A stretch of 64,000 bases of DNA from an uncultured Eubacteriales bacterium (GTDB lineage: Bacteria > Bacillota > Clostridia > Oscillospirales > CAG-272). Position 1 is the first letter of the stretch. Every line of letters begins with the position of its first letter. This document shows, one piece after another, positions 53,025 to 61,587 of this stretch. The notes beneath the pieces were generated by a model that saw only the letters and a list, made by a program, of their open reading frames with translations, was not told the DNA's origin and made no database searches. The stretch spans positions 42,769 to 106,768 of the forward strand of contig CAKSER010000004.1 of assembly GCA_934447715.1 (NCBI GenBank), in the 5' to 3' direction. Both the position numbers and the translations under genes were made by a program.

Positions 53025-53849
53025 TCAGATAAACGGGTGGAACAGGTCAAGCGCAAAGTAGAGCGCCGGAGCCGCGAGCAGAATCGAATCGAAGCGATCC
53101 ATGATTCCGCCGTGTCCCGGAAGAATTTTTCCGTAGTCCTTTACGTTGAATCGTCTCTTTATTACCGAAGCAATCAGGTCGCCGATCTGCGCAAGCACGC
53201 TTACAATCATTCCGACCGCAAAAAGCTCCAGATGGGTTGCGTTTATGTGATAAATTCCGTTTACTATAACTCCGTAAACAACAGCGGAAAGTCCGCTGCC
53301 GATAATTCCGGCAATACAGCCCTCGACCGATTTTTTCGGGCTTACGTCCGGAATCAGCTTGTGCTTTCCGAAAAGCACGCCGATAAAATATGCAAAGGTG
53401 TCGCTCATCCACGGAAGAAGAAATGCAAGCAGATAGACATACTTTCCGTTTTCCATGTCACGGAGCAGCGCTATCGAGGATATTCCGAAGGTGATATATA
53501 TCGTCATCGTCGCCGTAAGAGCAACCGATTCAAGCGATATTCTGCCTCTTGAGAAGGTTGCGCACGAGAGATTCCAGATGATTATTACAAGCGAGATCAG
53601 AAAAACGAATCTGAAAAAGCGATCGGTTCCCCCTCCGTGCCTTGCGTATGCGGGAAAGCAGATTCCGGCAAGCATCATCGGCACCGATACAAACCATTTT
53701 TTCCTTGTGCCGAGAACCCCGAGCATTTCATATACCGCAATTGCGGAAATAAAGCACAAAAATACGGTAAAAACCGGCGTTGCGGAATAATAAAGAATCG
53801 GTATCATAATTGCCACAGCGACAACCGCCGTCAGTATTCTCGTCAGCAT
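53025..53849 (-). CDS. cdsA: Phosphatidate cytidylyltransferase
   Basis: A 274-residue integral membrane enzyme making CDP-diacylglycerol. About eight helices are visible; the family signature is complete: SPKKSVEGCIAGI, then GDLIASVIKRRFNVKDYGKILPGHGGIMDRFDS. It follows uppS in the conserved cluster. Confidence 0.96.
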   Translation of the reverse strand: MLTRILTAVVAVAIMIPILYYSATPVFTVFLCFISAIAVYEMLGVLGTRKKWFVSVPMMLAGICFPAYARHGGGTDRFFRFVFLISLVIIIWNLSCATFSRGRISLESVALTATMTIYITFGISSIALLRDMENGKYVYLLAFLLPWMSDTFAYFIGVLFGKHKLIPDVSPKKSVEGCIAGIIGSGLSAVVYGVIVNGIYHINATHLELFAVGMIVSVLAQIGDLIASVIKRRFNVKDYGKILPGHGGIMDRFDSILLAAPALYFALDLFHPFI

Positions 53850-53964
53850 TTCTTATCTCCTTTGAAACTGCCATGATTTTTTCTTTTGTTCCGGTATCGG
53901 GCTTTCTGCCCGGATTTTTTTGCTTTTTTCGTTTTTTCGCTTCAAGCCGAGCCAAGGTGCTTGC

Positions 53965-54675
53965 TTAGACCTTGCCGAAGCGCCTTTTTCTTGAGTAAAA
54001 CACTCTTATTGCCTCGTCTACATCCTCTTCACTGTAGTCGGGCCAAAGGACGTCGGTAAAATACAGCTCCGCATACGCCGCCTGCCAGAGCATAAAATTC
54101 GAGATTCTCATCTCGGCTCCGGTGCGGACAATAAGATCAAGCGGAGGGCTGTCCTTTGTATAAAGGTGCCTTTCTATATCGTCCTCTGTGATGTTTTCGA
54201 TTCCCTCCCTGCGGCATTCGTTTACTGCATGAATGATCTCGTCCCTGCCGCCGTAGTTCAGGGCAATATTTAAAATATACTTATTGTTTTTTGAGATTTC
54301 CTCAAGCTGCTCCATCGAATTGCGGAGCTTATCCTTGAATCTGCTTTTATCTCCGAGAAAATGAAGCTGAACGTTTCTTTCGATAATCGTTTTCGCTTCG
54401 TTTGTTATGTACTCTCCCATGAGTCTCATAATCGCATCGACCTCGTCTTGAGGCCGTTTCCAGTTTTCGGTCGAAAAGGCATATACCGTAACCGCTTTTA
54501 TATCTACCGTGCTGCAATAATCAACGATTTTTTTAAAGACCTTTGCCCCTGCGACATGGCCCATCTTCCTCGGCAAGCCCTTTTTCTGTGCCCACCTTCC
54601 GTTTCCGTCCATGATAAACGCAATATGCTGCAGCTTTCCCTCTGCGTTCGGATTTTCACTTTTCTCAATTTCCAT
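53965..54675 (-). CDS. uppS: Undecaprenyl diphosphate synthase
   Basis: A 236-residue cis-prenyltransferase making the lipid carrier for the cell wall. FIMDGNGRWAQKKGLPRKMGH with the catalytic Asp, YAFSTENWKRP, LNIALNYGGRDEI and DLIVRTGAEMRISNFMLWQAAYAELYF are all present. The usual GE in RTGGE reads GA. No ribosome site is visible before ATG 54675; instead a hairpin GTGGGAGCG / CGCTCCCAC (54688-54716) ends 12 bp upstream, so initiation may be modulated. Confidence 0.96.
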   Translation of the reverse strand: MEIEKSENPNAEGKLQHIAFIMDGNGRWAQKKGLPRKMGHVAGAKVFKKIVDYCSTVDIKAVTVYAFSTENWKRPQDEVDAIMRLMGEYITNEAKTIIERNVQLHFLGDKSRFKDKLRNSMEQLEEISKNNKYILNIALNYGGRDEIIHAVNECRREGIENITEDDIERHLYTKDSPPLDLIVRTGAEMRISNFMLWQAAYAELYFTDVLWPDYSEEDVDEAIRVFYSRKRRFGKV

Positions 54676-54882
54676 ACTATACCGATTGTGGGAGCGAAGA
54701 AATTGTCCGCTCCCACCCTTTTAGTCTTTAGTGTCCAAAAAAACTCCGAGTCTCGTTTTTAAGTCTGCTTTTTTAAAAGTCAAGCATCGCCGTAAAGTCA
54801 AGTGCCGCCTCCCGTACCGTCTCTTACCTCGGCACATTCATACGGCTTTCTTTGACTTTTCCGGTTCATGCCGAAAAGAAGC

Positions 54883-55437
54883 TTAAAGAGACATAATCTC
54901 CTTGTTCTTTGTAGCGGTGATATTGTCAATTTCCTTGATATACTTGTCGGTAAGCTCCTGAATCGTCTTTTCGGACGCCTTCTGCTCATCCTCGGTCATC
55001 TCGCTCTTCTTCTTCATGTCCTTGCACTTGTCAACAGCCTCTCTGCGGACATTTCTGATTGCGACCTTCGCATCCTCTCCGAGCTTTGAGGTCTGCTTTG
55101 TAAGCTCCTTTCTTCTCTCCTCGTTGAGCGGAGGGAAGCTGAGTCTGAGCGTCTTTCCGTCATTCTGCGGCATAATTCCGAGGTCGGATGCCTGGATTGC
55201 CTTGTCGATCAGCTTGAGCGACGATGCATCCCACGGCTGGATAGTCAGCGTGCGCGCGTCCGGCGTGGAAATCTGCGCCATCTGATTTATCTGCGTCGGA
55301 ACTCCGTAGTAGTCCACTGTGATCTTGTCAAGAACCGATGCGTTTGCCTTGCCTACTCTGATTGTCGAAAGCTCGTGATTGTACGAATCAATCGATTTTC
55401 CCATCTTGATTTCAAATTCCTTTACGTCGAGTTTCAT
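54883..55437 (-). CDS. frr: Ribosome recycling factor
   Basis: A 184-residue RRF. Conserved ELSTIRVGKANASVLDKITVDYYGVPTQINQMAQISTPDARTL is plain, as are LNEERRKEL and RNVRREAVDK. ATG 55437 has GGAGG upstream; the frame is open further 5'. The 207-bp gap to uppS holds the hairpin noted there and no gene. Confidence 0.97.
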   Translation of the reverse strand: MKLDVKEFEIKMGKSIDSYNHELSTIRVGKANASVLDKITVDYYGVPTQINQMAQISTPDARTLTIQPWDASSLKLIDKAIQASDLGIMPQNDGKTLRLSFPPLNEERRKELTKQTSKLGEDAKVAIRNVRREAVDKCKDMKKKSEMTEDEQKASEKTIQELTDKYIKEIDNITATKNKEIMSL

Positions 55438-55550
55438 GCTGTAATCCTCCGTTTTTAATCTGTTTATATTCAATAATTTCAAACAATTTCATGCGCCGAT
55501 CAAAAAAGCCGATGCATCCGGTCTTTCCTGCCGATTTATATCCGCGTATA

Positions 55551-56267
55551 TCAGCTTATAAATGTGCCGACCTTTTCGCCGTTTACTGCCTTGATGATGT
55601 TTTCCGGATCGTCGATTCCGAATACATAAAGCGGCATTTTGTTTTCATCTCCGAAAGACGCTGCGGTGGAATCGATGACCTTAAGTCCCTTTTCAAGAAT
55701 CTCCATATATGAGATCTCGTCAAGTCTTTTTGCTGTCGGGTCCTTTTTCGGATCGGCTGTGTAAACACCGTCGATGTTCTTACCCATCATGACGACATCC
55801 GCACCGATTTCGGCAGCTCTTAACATTGCGCCGGTGTCTGTCGAGAAGAACGGGTTTCCGGTTCCGCAGCCTAAAATTACAACCCTTCCCTTTTCAAGGT
55901 GATGAACCGCCTTGTCTCTTGCATAAAATTCCGCGAACTGCGGCATTGCGATTGCGGTCATCGATCTTGCATCGGCTCCGAGTCTGCGAAGCGAATCCTG
56001 AAGCGCAAGGGAATTGATCACTGTTGCAAGCATTCCCATGTGGTCTGCGGTTGTTCTCTCCATGTCGGTGCCCTGTCTGCCTCTCCAGATGTTTCCGGCT
56101 CCGACGACAATCGCGACCTGCACTCCCATATCGGTGAGCTTTTTTATCGCTCCGCAGATTCCGTCAAGCACCTTGTAGTTGAAAATCGAATCCTCAGCCC
56201 CGGAAGCAAGCGCCTCTCCGGAAAGCTTAAGCAGTATTCTTTTATATTTCGGTTCCCCGTTTTTCAT
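55551..56267 (-). CDS. pyrH: UMP kinase
   Basis: A 238-residue UMP kinase. Family signs: YKRILLKLSGEALAS, VVGAGNIWRG, MGMLATVINSLALQDSL, GTGNPFFSTDTGAMLRAAEIGADVVMMGKN-GVYTADP. It starts at ATG 56267 behind AAGGAG. It is the first gene of the pyrH-frr-uppS-cdsA-dxr-rseP-ispG-polC run; the rpsB-tsf pair often found before it is absent. Confidence 0.97.
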   Translation of the reverse strand: MKNGEPKYKRILLKLSGEALASGAEDSIFNYKVLDGICGAIKKLTDMGVQVAIVVGAGNIWRGRQGTDMERTTADHMGMLATVINSLALQDSLRRLGADARSMTAIAMPQFAEFYARDKAVHHLEKGRVVILGCGTGNPFFSTDTGAMLRAAEIGADVVMMGKNIDGVYTADPKKDPTAKRLDEISYMEILEKGLKVIDSTAASFGDENKMPLYVFGIDDPENIIKAVNGEKVGTFIS

Positions 56268-56315
56268 TGTCAAATTCTCCTTAAAATCGAGCACAGCTTT
56301 TTTTCATACACAAAT

Positions 56316-56372
56316 ATTGTAACACCTTTTCTTTTATTTGTAAATATAAACTTTTTTGTAAATATAAACTTT
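56316..56372 (-). promoter_or_regulatory. pyrH promoter inside an 18-bp tandem repeat
   Basis: TTTGTAAATATAAACTTT occurs twice without a gap (56337-56354 and 56355-56372). On the minus strand TTTACA (56339-56344), part of the proximal repeat, and TACAAT (56316-56321) are spaced 17 bp and make a fair sigma-A promoter. Confidence 0.65.
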
Positions 56373-56522
56373 CTGTTTCAAAAAATGCGGTTATTTTTCA
56401 AAAAAGCCGTGAAAACACCGTAAAAAGGGTGTTAAAGGCGCCGACTGCCGCGGTCCGAGAGCTCACTTATACCGGCTGAGACCGAAAAAACGGCTTTTGC
56501 CTGCTGCTTGCCCTCCGATCGG

Positions 56523-56551
56523 TTGACAGAGGCCGAATATCGTGGTAGAAT
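56523..56551 (+). promoter_or_regulatory. Promoter of the YitT-like gene
   Basis: TTGACA (56523-56528) and TAGAAT (56546-56551) with a 17-bp spacer lie about 100 bp before ATG 56655. Confidence 0.7.
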
Positions 56552-56654
56552 ATTTTGTTGTAATTGTCTTCTTTTCGGGCGCTGCCGATTATGGAGCGCA
56601 AAAAAAGTAAAACCGAAAAGAAATCGGGAAAGGACTGAAAAAGGAAACGGAAAA

Positions 56655-57389
56655 ATGAAGAAAATATCAAAATCTGCCGAGCTTCTGTGGGTTTTCGGAA
56701 TTATATTTGTCGCCTTCGGGGTTGCGCTCTGCAATAAGGCGGATCTCGGGGTGTCGATGATCGCTGCGCCCACCTTTGTAATCTACGAGGCAATTTCCCC
56801 TCTCTTTGACGGCTTTTCCGCAGGAATGGTCGAGTATATGATCCAGGGACTGCTGATCATCATCCTGTGTATCGTACTTCGCCGATTTAAGATAAAATAT
56901 CTTCTGACCTTTGCCGTTGCGGTAATTTACGGATATGTTTTAAACCTTTTTTTGTGGCTGCTCGGCTCATCTCCGTTTTCTTACGTCTGGATGCGCTGGG
57001 TAATGCTGATTTTGGGAGATCTGCTCACAGCGTTCGGCGTTGCATGCTTCTTTCGCACATACATGCCGCTTCAGGCGCACGAGCTGTTTGTTTCCGAGCT
57101 TTCCGCAGGCTTCAGGCTCAACATTAACAAGACAAAGGGCGTTTTCGACGTTGCTTTGCTTGTGATCTCGATTCTGCTTGCCGTAACACTGTTCGGCGAT
57201 GTGAAAAGCATAAGCCTTTCAACCCTGTCATCTGCAAGCTTCCACAGCATCGGGCTCGGAACGCTGGTCACAACCGTAATCAACTCTCCGCTTATTGCCC
57301 TGATGGGAAAGCTTCTCGATAAAATATTCGACCCCACACCCCGTTTCCCGAAGCTGAAAAGATTCATTCTGGGCAAATCCGAGAATTGA
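56655..57389 (+). CDS. YitT/YczE-like membrane protein
   Basis: A 244-residue protein with five or six hydrophobic helices. FGVALCNKADLGVSMIAAPTFVIYE and FGVACFFRTYMPLQAHELFVSELS resemble the YczE/YitT family, membrane proteins of mostly unknown role. ATG 56655 is chosen because it follows GGAAACGG and the promoter; the frame is open earlier but overlaps the promoter. Single gene with its own terminator. Confidence 0.75.
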   Translation: MKKISKSAELLWVFGIIFVAFGVALCNKADLGVSMIAAPTFVIYEAISPLFDGFSAGMVEYMIQGLLIIILCIVLRRFKIKYLLTFAVAVIYGYVLNLFLWLLGSSPFSYVWMRWVMLILGDLLTAFGVACFFRTYMPLQAHELFVSELSAGFRLNINKTKGVFDVALLVISILLAVTLFGDVKSISLSTLSSASFHSIGLGTLVTTVINSPLIALMGKLLDKIFDPTPRFPKLKRFILGKSEN

Positions 57390-57430
57390 CTGTCAAAAAA
57401 GCAAAAAAGCGCCAAAAACTAAAAAAGCAT

Positions 57431-57471
57431 AGCTCCCGAGCATTGATTAGATGCCTTCGGGAGCTGTTTTC
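57431..57471. terminator. Terminator between the YitT-like and AraC genes
   Basis: AGCTCCCGA (57431-57439) / TCGGGAGCT (57457-57465) form a 9-bp stem followed by GTTTTC on the plus strand. Confidence 0.75.
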
Positions 57472-57554
57472 TTTATTCCATTCAGAATCAATTCACCAAA
57501 TTCGGCATTAATTCGGTCAGAGCCTGCCCGACCGGGTTTTGCACTTTTTTCGGC

Positions 57555-58427
57555 TTATTCATTCTGCAAATTCTCCGAGCCGTTCTTTATATATTCCCTC
57601 GGCGAAACACCGTATCGCTTTTTAAACAGCTTTGAAAAATAAAGTGCATCGCCAAAGCCGGACAGCCCTGCTATCTCCTTTACGCTGATAAAGCCGTTAT
57701 TCATCAGCTTAAGCGCATTTTCGAGCCGAAGATTTGCAAGATATTCACCGAAGCCGATCCCGACGGTGCGCAAAAACATCTTTGAAATATATTTATAGCT
57801 GTATGAATACATTTCGCTTATTTTCTTCATATTAAGATCACAGTCGGTATAATGCTCGTCGACATACTGTTTGATATTCAGAATCCAGTTATTCGTCTCG
57901 GTCTCCTCCGCATCCGAGTAAAAGGACGAGCAGATGCAGGACATCGTATAGAGCAGAAGCCCCTCTGTCATAAGGTCGATATTCTCCTTGCCGACCGATT
58001 CGACCGAGCTTTCCCAAAGAGGAATAAGCCTGTCAAAGCCGGGGTAGATCGGATTTTTTTCGCTGAAGCGTATCCTGTCAAGCAGCTCGTTTGTCCTGCC
58101 TCCTCCGTAGGAGATATAGACATATTTCAGCTCGTCGACGCTTTCGATGTAATACTGCTTTGCAGGCAGGCGGATAAACAGATCTCCCTTTTTTAAGGGA
58201 TAGTCTTTTGTCGGCGTGTGAAGGATTCCGCTGCCGGAGGTGACAATGTGAAGCGAGTTTACCGCTGTCGTCGAAAAGCCGTTAAAATCGACGGCTTTTT
58301 CATAGACGAAGTTAATCACATAAAAATCGTTTTTTACACTGTAGGTCGGAACAAATCGGCAAATATTATAGGTATCCGTAAAAATCCCTCCGTTTCCTTT
58401 CCCGTATCGAAGCTTTTCTTCATTAAT
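57555..58427 (-). CDS. AraC-family transcription regulator, start codon not canonical
   Basis: An AraC regulator with an N-terminal cupin-like sensor and a C-terminal double helix-turn-helix: DCDLNMKKISEMYSYSYKYISKMFLRTVGIGFGEYL, then SVKEIAGLSGFGDALYFSKLFKKRYGVSPREY. The only usual start in frame is GTG 58319 (254 residues), which would remove the first strands. Upstream the frame stays coding-like (EEKLRYGKGNG, then DTYNICRFVPTYSVKNDFY) back to ATT 58427, 10 bp after AGGA, giving 290 residues, normal for the family. An ACG 6 bp after GGAGGG (58391) is another candidate. It faces the dehydrogenase gene and probably controls it. Confidence 0.82.
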   Translation of the reverse strand: MNEEKLRYGKGNGGIFTDTYNICRFVPTYSVKNDFYVINFVYEKAVDFNGFSTTAVNSLHIVTSGSGILHTPTKDYPLKKGDLFIRLPAKQYYIESVDELKYVYISYGGGRTNELLDRIRFSEKNPIYPGFDRLIPLWESSVESVGKENIDLMTEGLLLYTMSCICSSFYSDAEETETNNWILNIKQYVDEHYTDCDLNMKKISEMYSYSYKYISKMFLRTVGIGFGEYLANLRLENALKLMNNGFISVKEIAGLSGFGDALYFSKLFKKRYGVSPREYIKNGSENLQNE

Positions 58428-58509
58428 ATATATTATATCCTGCCCGGCAGGCTTTTCTTAAGATATTTTAGCATCTTTACCTTCACAGTGCAATACATAA
58501 TGCGATTTT

Positions 58510-58527
58510 TTCTATAATTATATAGAA
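58510..58527. promoter_or_regulatory. Inverted repeat in the AraC-dehydrogenase intergenic region
   Basis: TTCTATA (58510-58516) and TATAGAA (58521-58527) flank ATTA and include a -10-like TATAAT at 58513 for the plus strand. The word TTCTATAATTA recurs upstream of the EamA-type gene (60088-60098). A shared promoter element or operator is possible. Confidence 0.4.
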
Positions 58528-58657
58528 TAATTCCATTTACAAAAGGAGGGTCCGGCTTTAAAATGAAGCTGTAAGGTCGGATCGGGCTTAGGATAAGGCT
58601 GACCGGCCGGCAAAGCAAAGCCAATAAATTTTAATTTTAATAAACGAGGGAATTAAA

Positions 58658-59911
58658 ATGAAAGACAAACTTAAAGTAGGCGTAATCGGAATCGGAAGAG
58701 GCGGAAGCATGATTCGCTACTGTGCAACCGCAGCAGATCACGCAGAGCTTGTTGCAATCTGCGACAAGTGGGAGCCCGGTCTTGAGCGTATGAAGAGCCA
58801 GTACGGCGACAAGATTGCTTTTTATACCGACTACGATGAATTTCTGAAGCACGACATGGATGTTGTTGTCCTTGCAAACTATGCAACAGAGCATGCTCCG
58901 TTTGCAATCAAGGCAATGAAGGCAGGAAAGCATGTTATCTCGGAGGTAATGCCGGTTCAGTGCATGGCAGAGGCTGTTGAGCTTCTCGAAACGGTAGAGC
59001 AGACCGGAATGCAGTACTGCTATCTTGAGAACTACTGCTACATGCCGGCTCCGAGGGAAATGAGAAGACTTTACAGAGCAGGCAAGCTCGGCGAGCTTGA
59101 GTATGCAGAGGCTGAATATATCCACAATGTTGAGCCGATGTGGGCTTCGATTACCTACGGTGAAAGAGATCACTGGAGAAACCACATGTTCACAACCTTC
59201 TACTGCACTCACTCTATCGGACCGCTCGTTCACATCACAGGACTCCGCCCGGTAAAGGTCAGCGGATTTGAGCTTCCGTTCAACGCAAGATGCGCAAGAG
59301 AAGGCTGCATGACAGGCTCTCTCGGAATCGAAATGATGACAATGGAAAACGGAAGCATCGCAAGAAGCACTCACCGTCAGCTTGCAAAGACCTCCCTGTG
59401 GTACTCGCTCTACGGAACAAAGGGACACGCAGAGAGCGCAAGAGACATTGTCGAAAGAGACGGCGTCTGCAAGATCTATACCGACCTTGACAGAGAGGTA
59501 GCAAACTACTCCGATCCGACAAATGCAGAGCACAAGTGCTATGTTCCGTCGGATGAGATGAGCGAGCGCGCAAACAGCTTCGGACACGACGGAAGCGACT
59601 TCTACTCTATGTACAACGCAATCGAGTGGATCCGCGGAAACAGAAGCGAAGATATCGACATCATCGATGTTTATGAGGCTCTTGACATGTTCCTGCCGGG
59701 TATGTTCGCATTCTTCTCGATCCTCGAAAACGGCAAGTCGATGGATATTCCGGACCTGAGAAACAAGGCTCTGCGCGAGCAGTACAGAAACGACCGCAGA
59801 TGCACCGACCCGAAGGTAGCCGGCGATCAGCTTCTTCCCTGCAACGCAAAGGGCAACCCGGACATCCCCGAGGAGGTCTATGCGGAGATGAGAAAGAGAT
59901 TCGGCAGATAA
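58658..59911 (+). CDS. Gfo/Idh/MocA-family oxidoreductase
   Basis: A 417-residue NAD(P)-dependent sugar or cyclitol dehydrogenase. The Rossmann start is VGVIGIGRGGSMIRYC, then DVVVLANYATEHAPFAIKAMKAGKHVISEVMPV, where the common EKP is replaced by EVMP. The C-terminal domain has RDHWRNHMFTTFYCTHSIGPLVHITG, a His-rich patch, and GHDGSDFYSMYNAIEWI. Substrate unknown. GAGGGAA precedes ATG 58658. Divergent from the AraC gene, probably its target. Confidence 0.9.
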   Translation: MKDKLKVGVIGIGRGGSMIRYCATAADHAELVAICDKWEPGLERMKSQYGDKIAFYTDYDEFLKHDMDVVVLANYATEHAPFAIKAMKAGKHVISEVMPVQCMAEAVELLETVEQTGMQYCYLENYCYMPAPREMRRLYRAGKLGELEYAEAEYIHNVEPMWASITYGERDHWRNHMFTTFYCTHSIGPLVHITGLRPVKVSGFELPFNARCAREGCMTGSLGIEMMTMENGSIARSTHRQLAKTSLWYSLYGTKGHAESARDIVERDGVCKIYTDLDREVANYSDPTNAEHKCYVPSDEMSERANSFGHDGSDFYSMYNAIEWIRGNRSEDIDIIDVYEALDMFLPGMFAFFSILENGKSMDIPDLRNKALREQYRNDRRCTDPKVAGDQLLPCNAKGNPDIPEEVYAEMRKRFGR

Positions 59912-60021
59912 GACCGCGTCTTTTAAAAACCCCTGTAAAAATCCGGGTATGTCAGCCGGATAAAAACGCCGGGGCACAGCTTCCGGCACACTTAAAATAG
60001 CTTAAAAACTCGCTGTAAAAA

Positions 60022-60072
60022 ATCTTCGGGGCAATAGGATAACACCTTTGCCCCGAAGATCGGTTTTTTTAT
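60022..60072 (+). terminator. Terminator after the dehydrogenase
   Basis: ATCTTCGGGGCAA (60022-60034) / TTGCCCCGAAGAT (60048-60060), a 13-bp stem, then CGG and a T-run. Confidence 0.95.
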
Positions 60073-60112
60073 TTACTCAATATTTTATTCTATAATTAAA
60101 TAAGCAGGTTTT

Positions 60113-60967
60113 ATGTATTACTTATTAATAACCCTTGCAACCGTACTGTTCGGGCTGATGTTCTTCTTCAACAAGAAATATCAGCAGGATGAGGGCTCAA
60201 GCCTCCGTGCGGCAATGCTCTTTGCATTTTTCACGGCAATAATCAGATCGGTGCAGATGCTTGCGCTCAATAAATTCCGGATAGACTTTTCCTGGTTTTC
60301 GTTTGCGATTGCATTCTTCTGCGCCGTAAACAGCATACTGTTTACATACAGCTCGGTCAAGGCGCTTGACAAAACCAACCTTTCGGCTTTCTCGGTCTTT
60401 TCGATGCTCGGAGGAATGATGCTGCCGTTTATTTACGGCCTTATCTTCTCCGGAGAAGACTTTACTGTTATGAAGCTTGTCTGCTGCATCCTTATAACGC
60501 TTGCGCTTGTTTTGGGCGCGCAGAAGGGAGAATCTCAGAAGGGAGCGGCTAAATTCTATGTCGCGGTATTCGTTTTCAACGGAATGTCCGGCGTTCTGTC
60601 TGCAATTCACCAGTCCAATCCCGTACACATTTCAAGCGAGGGATATATGTTCCTTTCGGCAGTGCTCACCGCGGTTATAAGCGGCGTGTTCCTTCTTGCC
60701 TCTGCAAAGAAGGGCGGACTTAAGCTGAATCAGCCGAAGAGATCGCTTTTGAACATGACGGTATATGCACTGGTAAGCGGGCTCGGAAATCTTCTGCTGC
60801 TGATAGCGCTCGAGCATCTCGACGCATCGGTTCAGTATCCGTTTGTAACCGGAGGCACAATCCTTGTTTCGACCGTGATTTCGCTCTGCATGCGCGAAAA
60901 GCTCACAAAAAAGCAGCTTCTTGCGGTTGTAATCGCCTTTGCTGCGACAATTATACTTGTTTTCTGA
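60113..60967 (+). CDS. EamA/DMT-type transporter
   Basis: A 284-residue membrane protein with about ten helices arranged as two EamA halves: LLITLATVLFGLMFFFNKKY at the start, YSSVKALDKTNLSAFSVFSMLGGMMLPFIYG ending half one, and LLLIALEHLDASVQYPFVTGGTILVSTVISLCMREKLTKKQ ending half two. These move small metabolites; the substrate is unknown. The ribosome site is weak (AGCAGG). It follows the dehydrogenase after a strong terminator and shares a promoter-like word with it, so the two may be co-regulated. Confidence 0.85.
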   Translation: MYYLLITLATVLFGLMFFFNKKYQQDEGSSLRAAMLFAFFTAIIRSVQMLALNKFRIDFSWFSFAIAFFCAVNSILFTYSSVKALDKTNLSAFSVFSMLGGMMLPFIYGLIFSGEDFTVMKLVCCILITLALVLGAQKGESQKGAAKFYVAVFVFNGMSGVLSAIHQSNPVHISSEGYMFLSAVLTAVISGVFLLASAKKGGLKLNQPKRSLLNMTVYALVSGLGNLLLLIALEHLDASVQYPFVTGGTILVSTVISLCMREKLTKKQLLAVVIAFAATIILVF

Positions 60968-61004
60968 CTTTTTAAAGCCGAAAACATCCGAAATTCCAAA
61001 AAAG

Positions 61005-61037
61005 AACGGTGCAGTGGTTGCTGCACCGTTTTATTTT
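61005..61037. terminator. Terminator after the EamA-type gene
   Basis: AACGGTGCAG (61005-61014) / CTGCACCGTT (61021-61030), loop TGGTTG, then TTATTTTT. It also lies at the end of the converging minus-strand gene. Confidence 0.9.
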
Positions 61038-61528
61038 TATTTTTTGATATCCGCAGTCTTTATTTTTATCACCTTTTCAAGCTCCGACAGGCTCATGCAG
61101 ACCTGCCGTCCGATTTTTCCGGCAGAAAAGAATATTCTGTCAAAATCCTCTGCGCTTTCGTCGATGAAGGTATCAAACTGCTTTGCAACCTTCATTCCGA
61201 TCGGGGAGCAGCCGCCGTGGACATAGCCGGTGAGCGGAAGCAGATCCTTTTGCGGTATCATCTCGACCGATTTTTCGCCGGTCGCCTTTGCCGCCTTTTT
61301 AAGATCCAGCTCATAGCCGCCGGGAATCATGAAAACATAATGATTTCCGCTTTTTCCAACCGCAACAAGCGTTTTAAACACCTTTTGAGGGTTCTCGCCT
61401 AAAAGCTCTGCAATTTCGAGCACGCTTTTTGCGTCGTCGGTGTTCTCATAAAGAAGACGGAACTCATATTCGATTTTTTTCGCGTCAAGAAGTCTGGTTA
61501 CGTTTGTTTTTTCAGCCTTGTTTCCCAT
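61037..61528 (-). CDS. ybaK: Cys-tRNA(Pro) deacylase YbaK/EbsC-like
   Basis: A 163-residue editing protein that clears mischarged tRNA, typically Cys-tRNA(Pro). Family signs: NVTRLLDAKKIEYEFR at the start, PQKVFKTLVAVGKSGNHYVFMIPGGYELDLKKAAKATG with the catalytic Lys region, and GYVHGGCSPIGMK. Length is typical (about 160). Cytoplasmic. Confidence 0.92.
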   Translation of the reverse strand: MGNKAEKTNVTRLLDAKKIEYEFRLLYENTDDAKSVLEIAELLGENPQKVFKTLVAVGKSGNHYVFMIPGGYELDLKKAAKATGEKSVEMIPQKDLLPLTGYVHGGCSPIGMKVAKQFDTFIDESAEDFDRIFFSAGKIGRQVCMSLSELEKVIKIKTADIKK

Positions 61529-61587
61529 CTTTTCCTGCCTGTTCTATATGCTGCCCTGTTATATCCTTGCTGCTCGACCTTCAATCT

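Noticed and set aside
58556..58574. A three-codon frame (ATG AAG CTG stop) behind GGAGGG upstream of the dehydrogenase
   Set aside because: Too short to judge, and the spacing is long; no leader-peptide logic is visible.
58637..59989. A 450-codon open frame on the minus strand opposite the dehydrogenase gene
   Set aside because: It is a mirror of a strongly biased coding frame. Its translation is rich in Cys, Ser and Val with no family motif, while the plus-strand frame is a clear Gfo/Idh/MocA protein.
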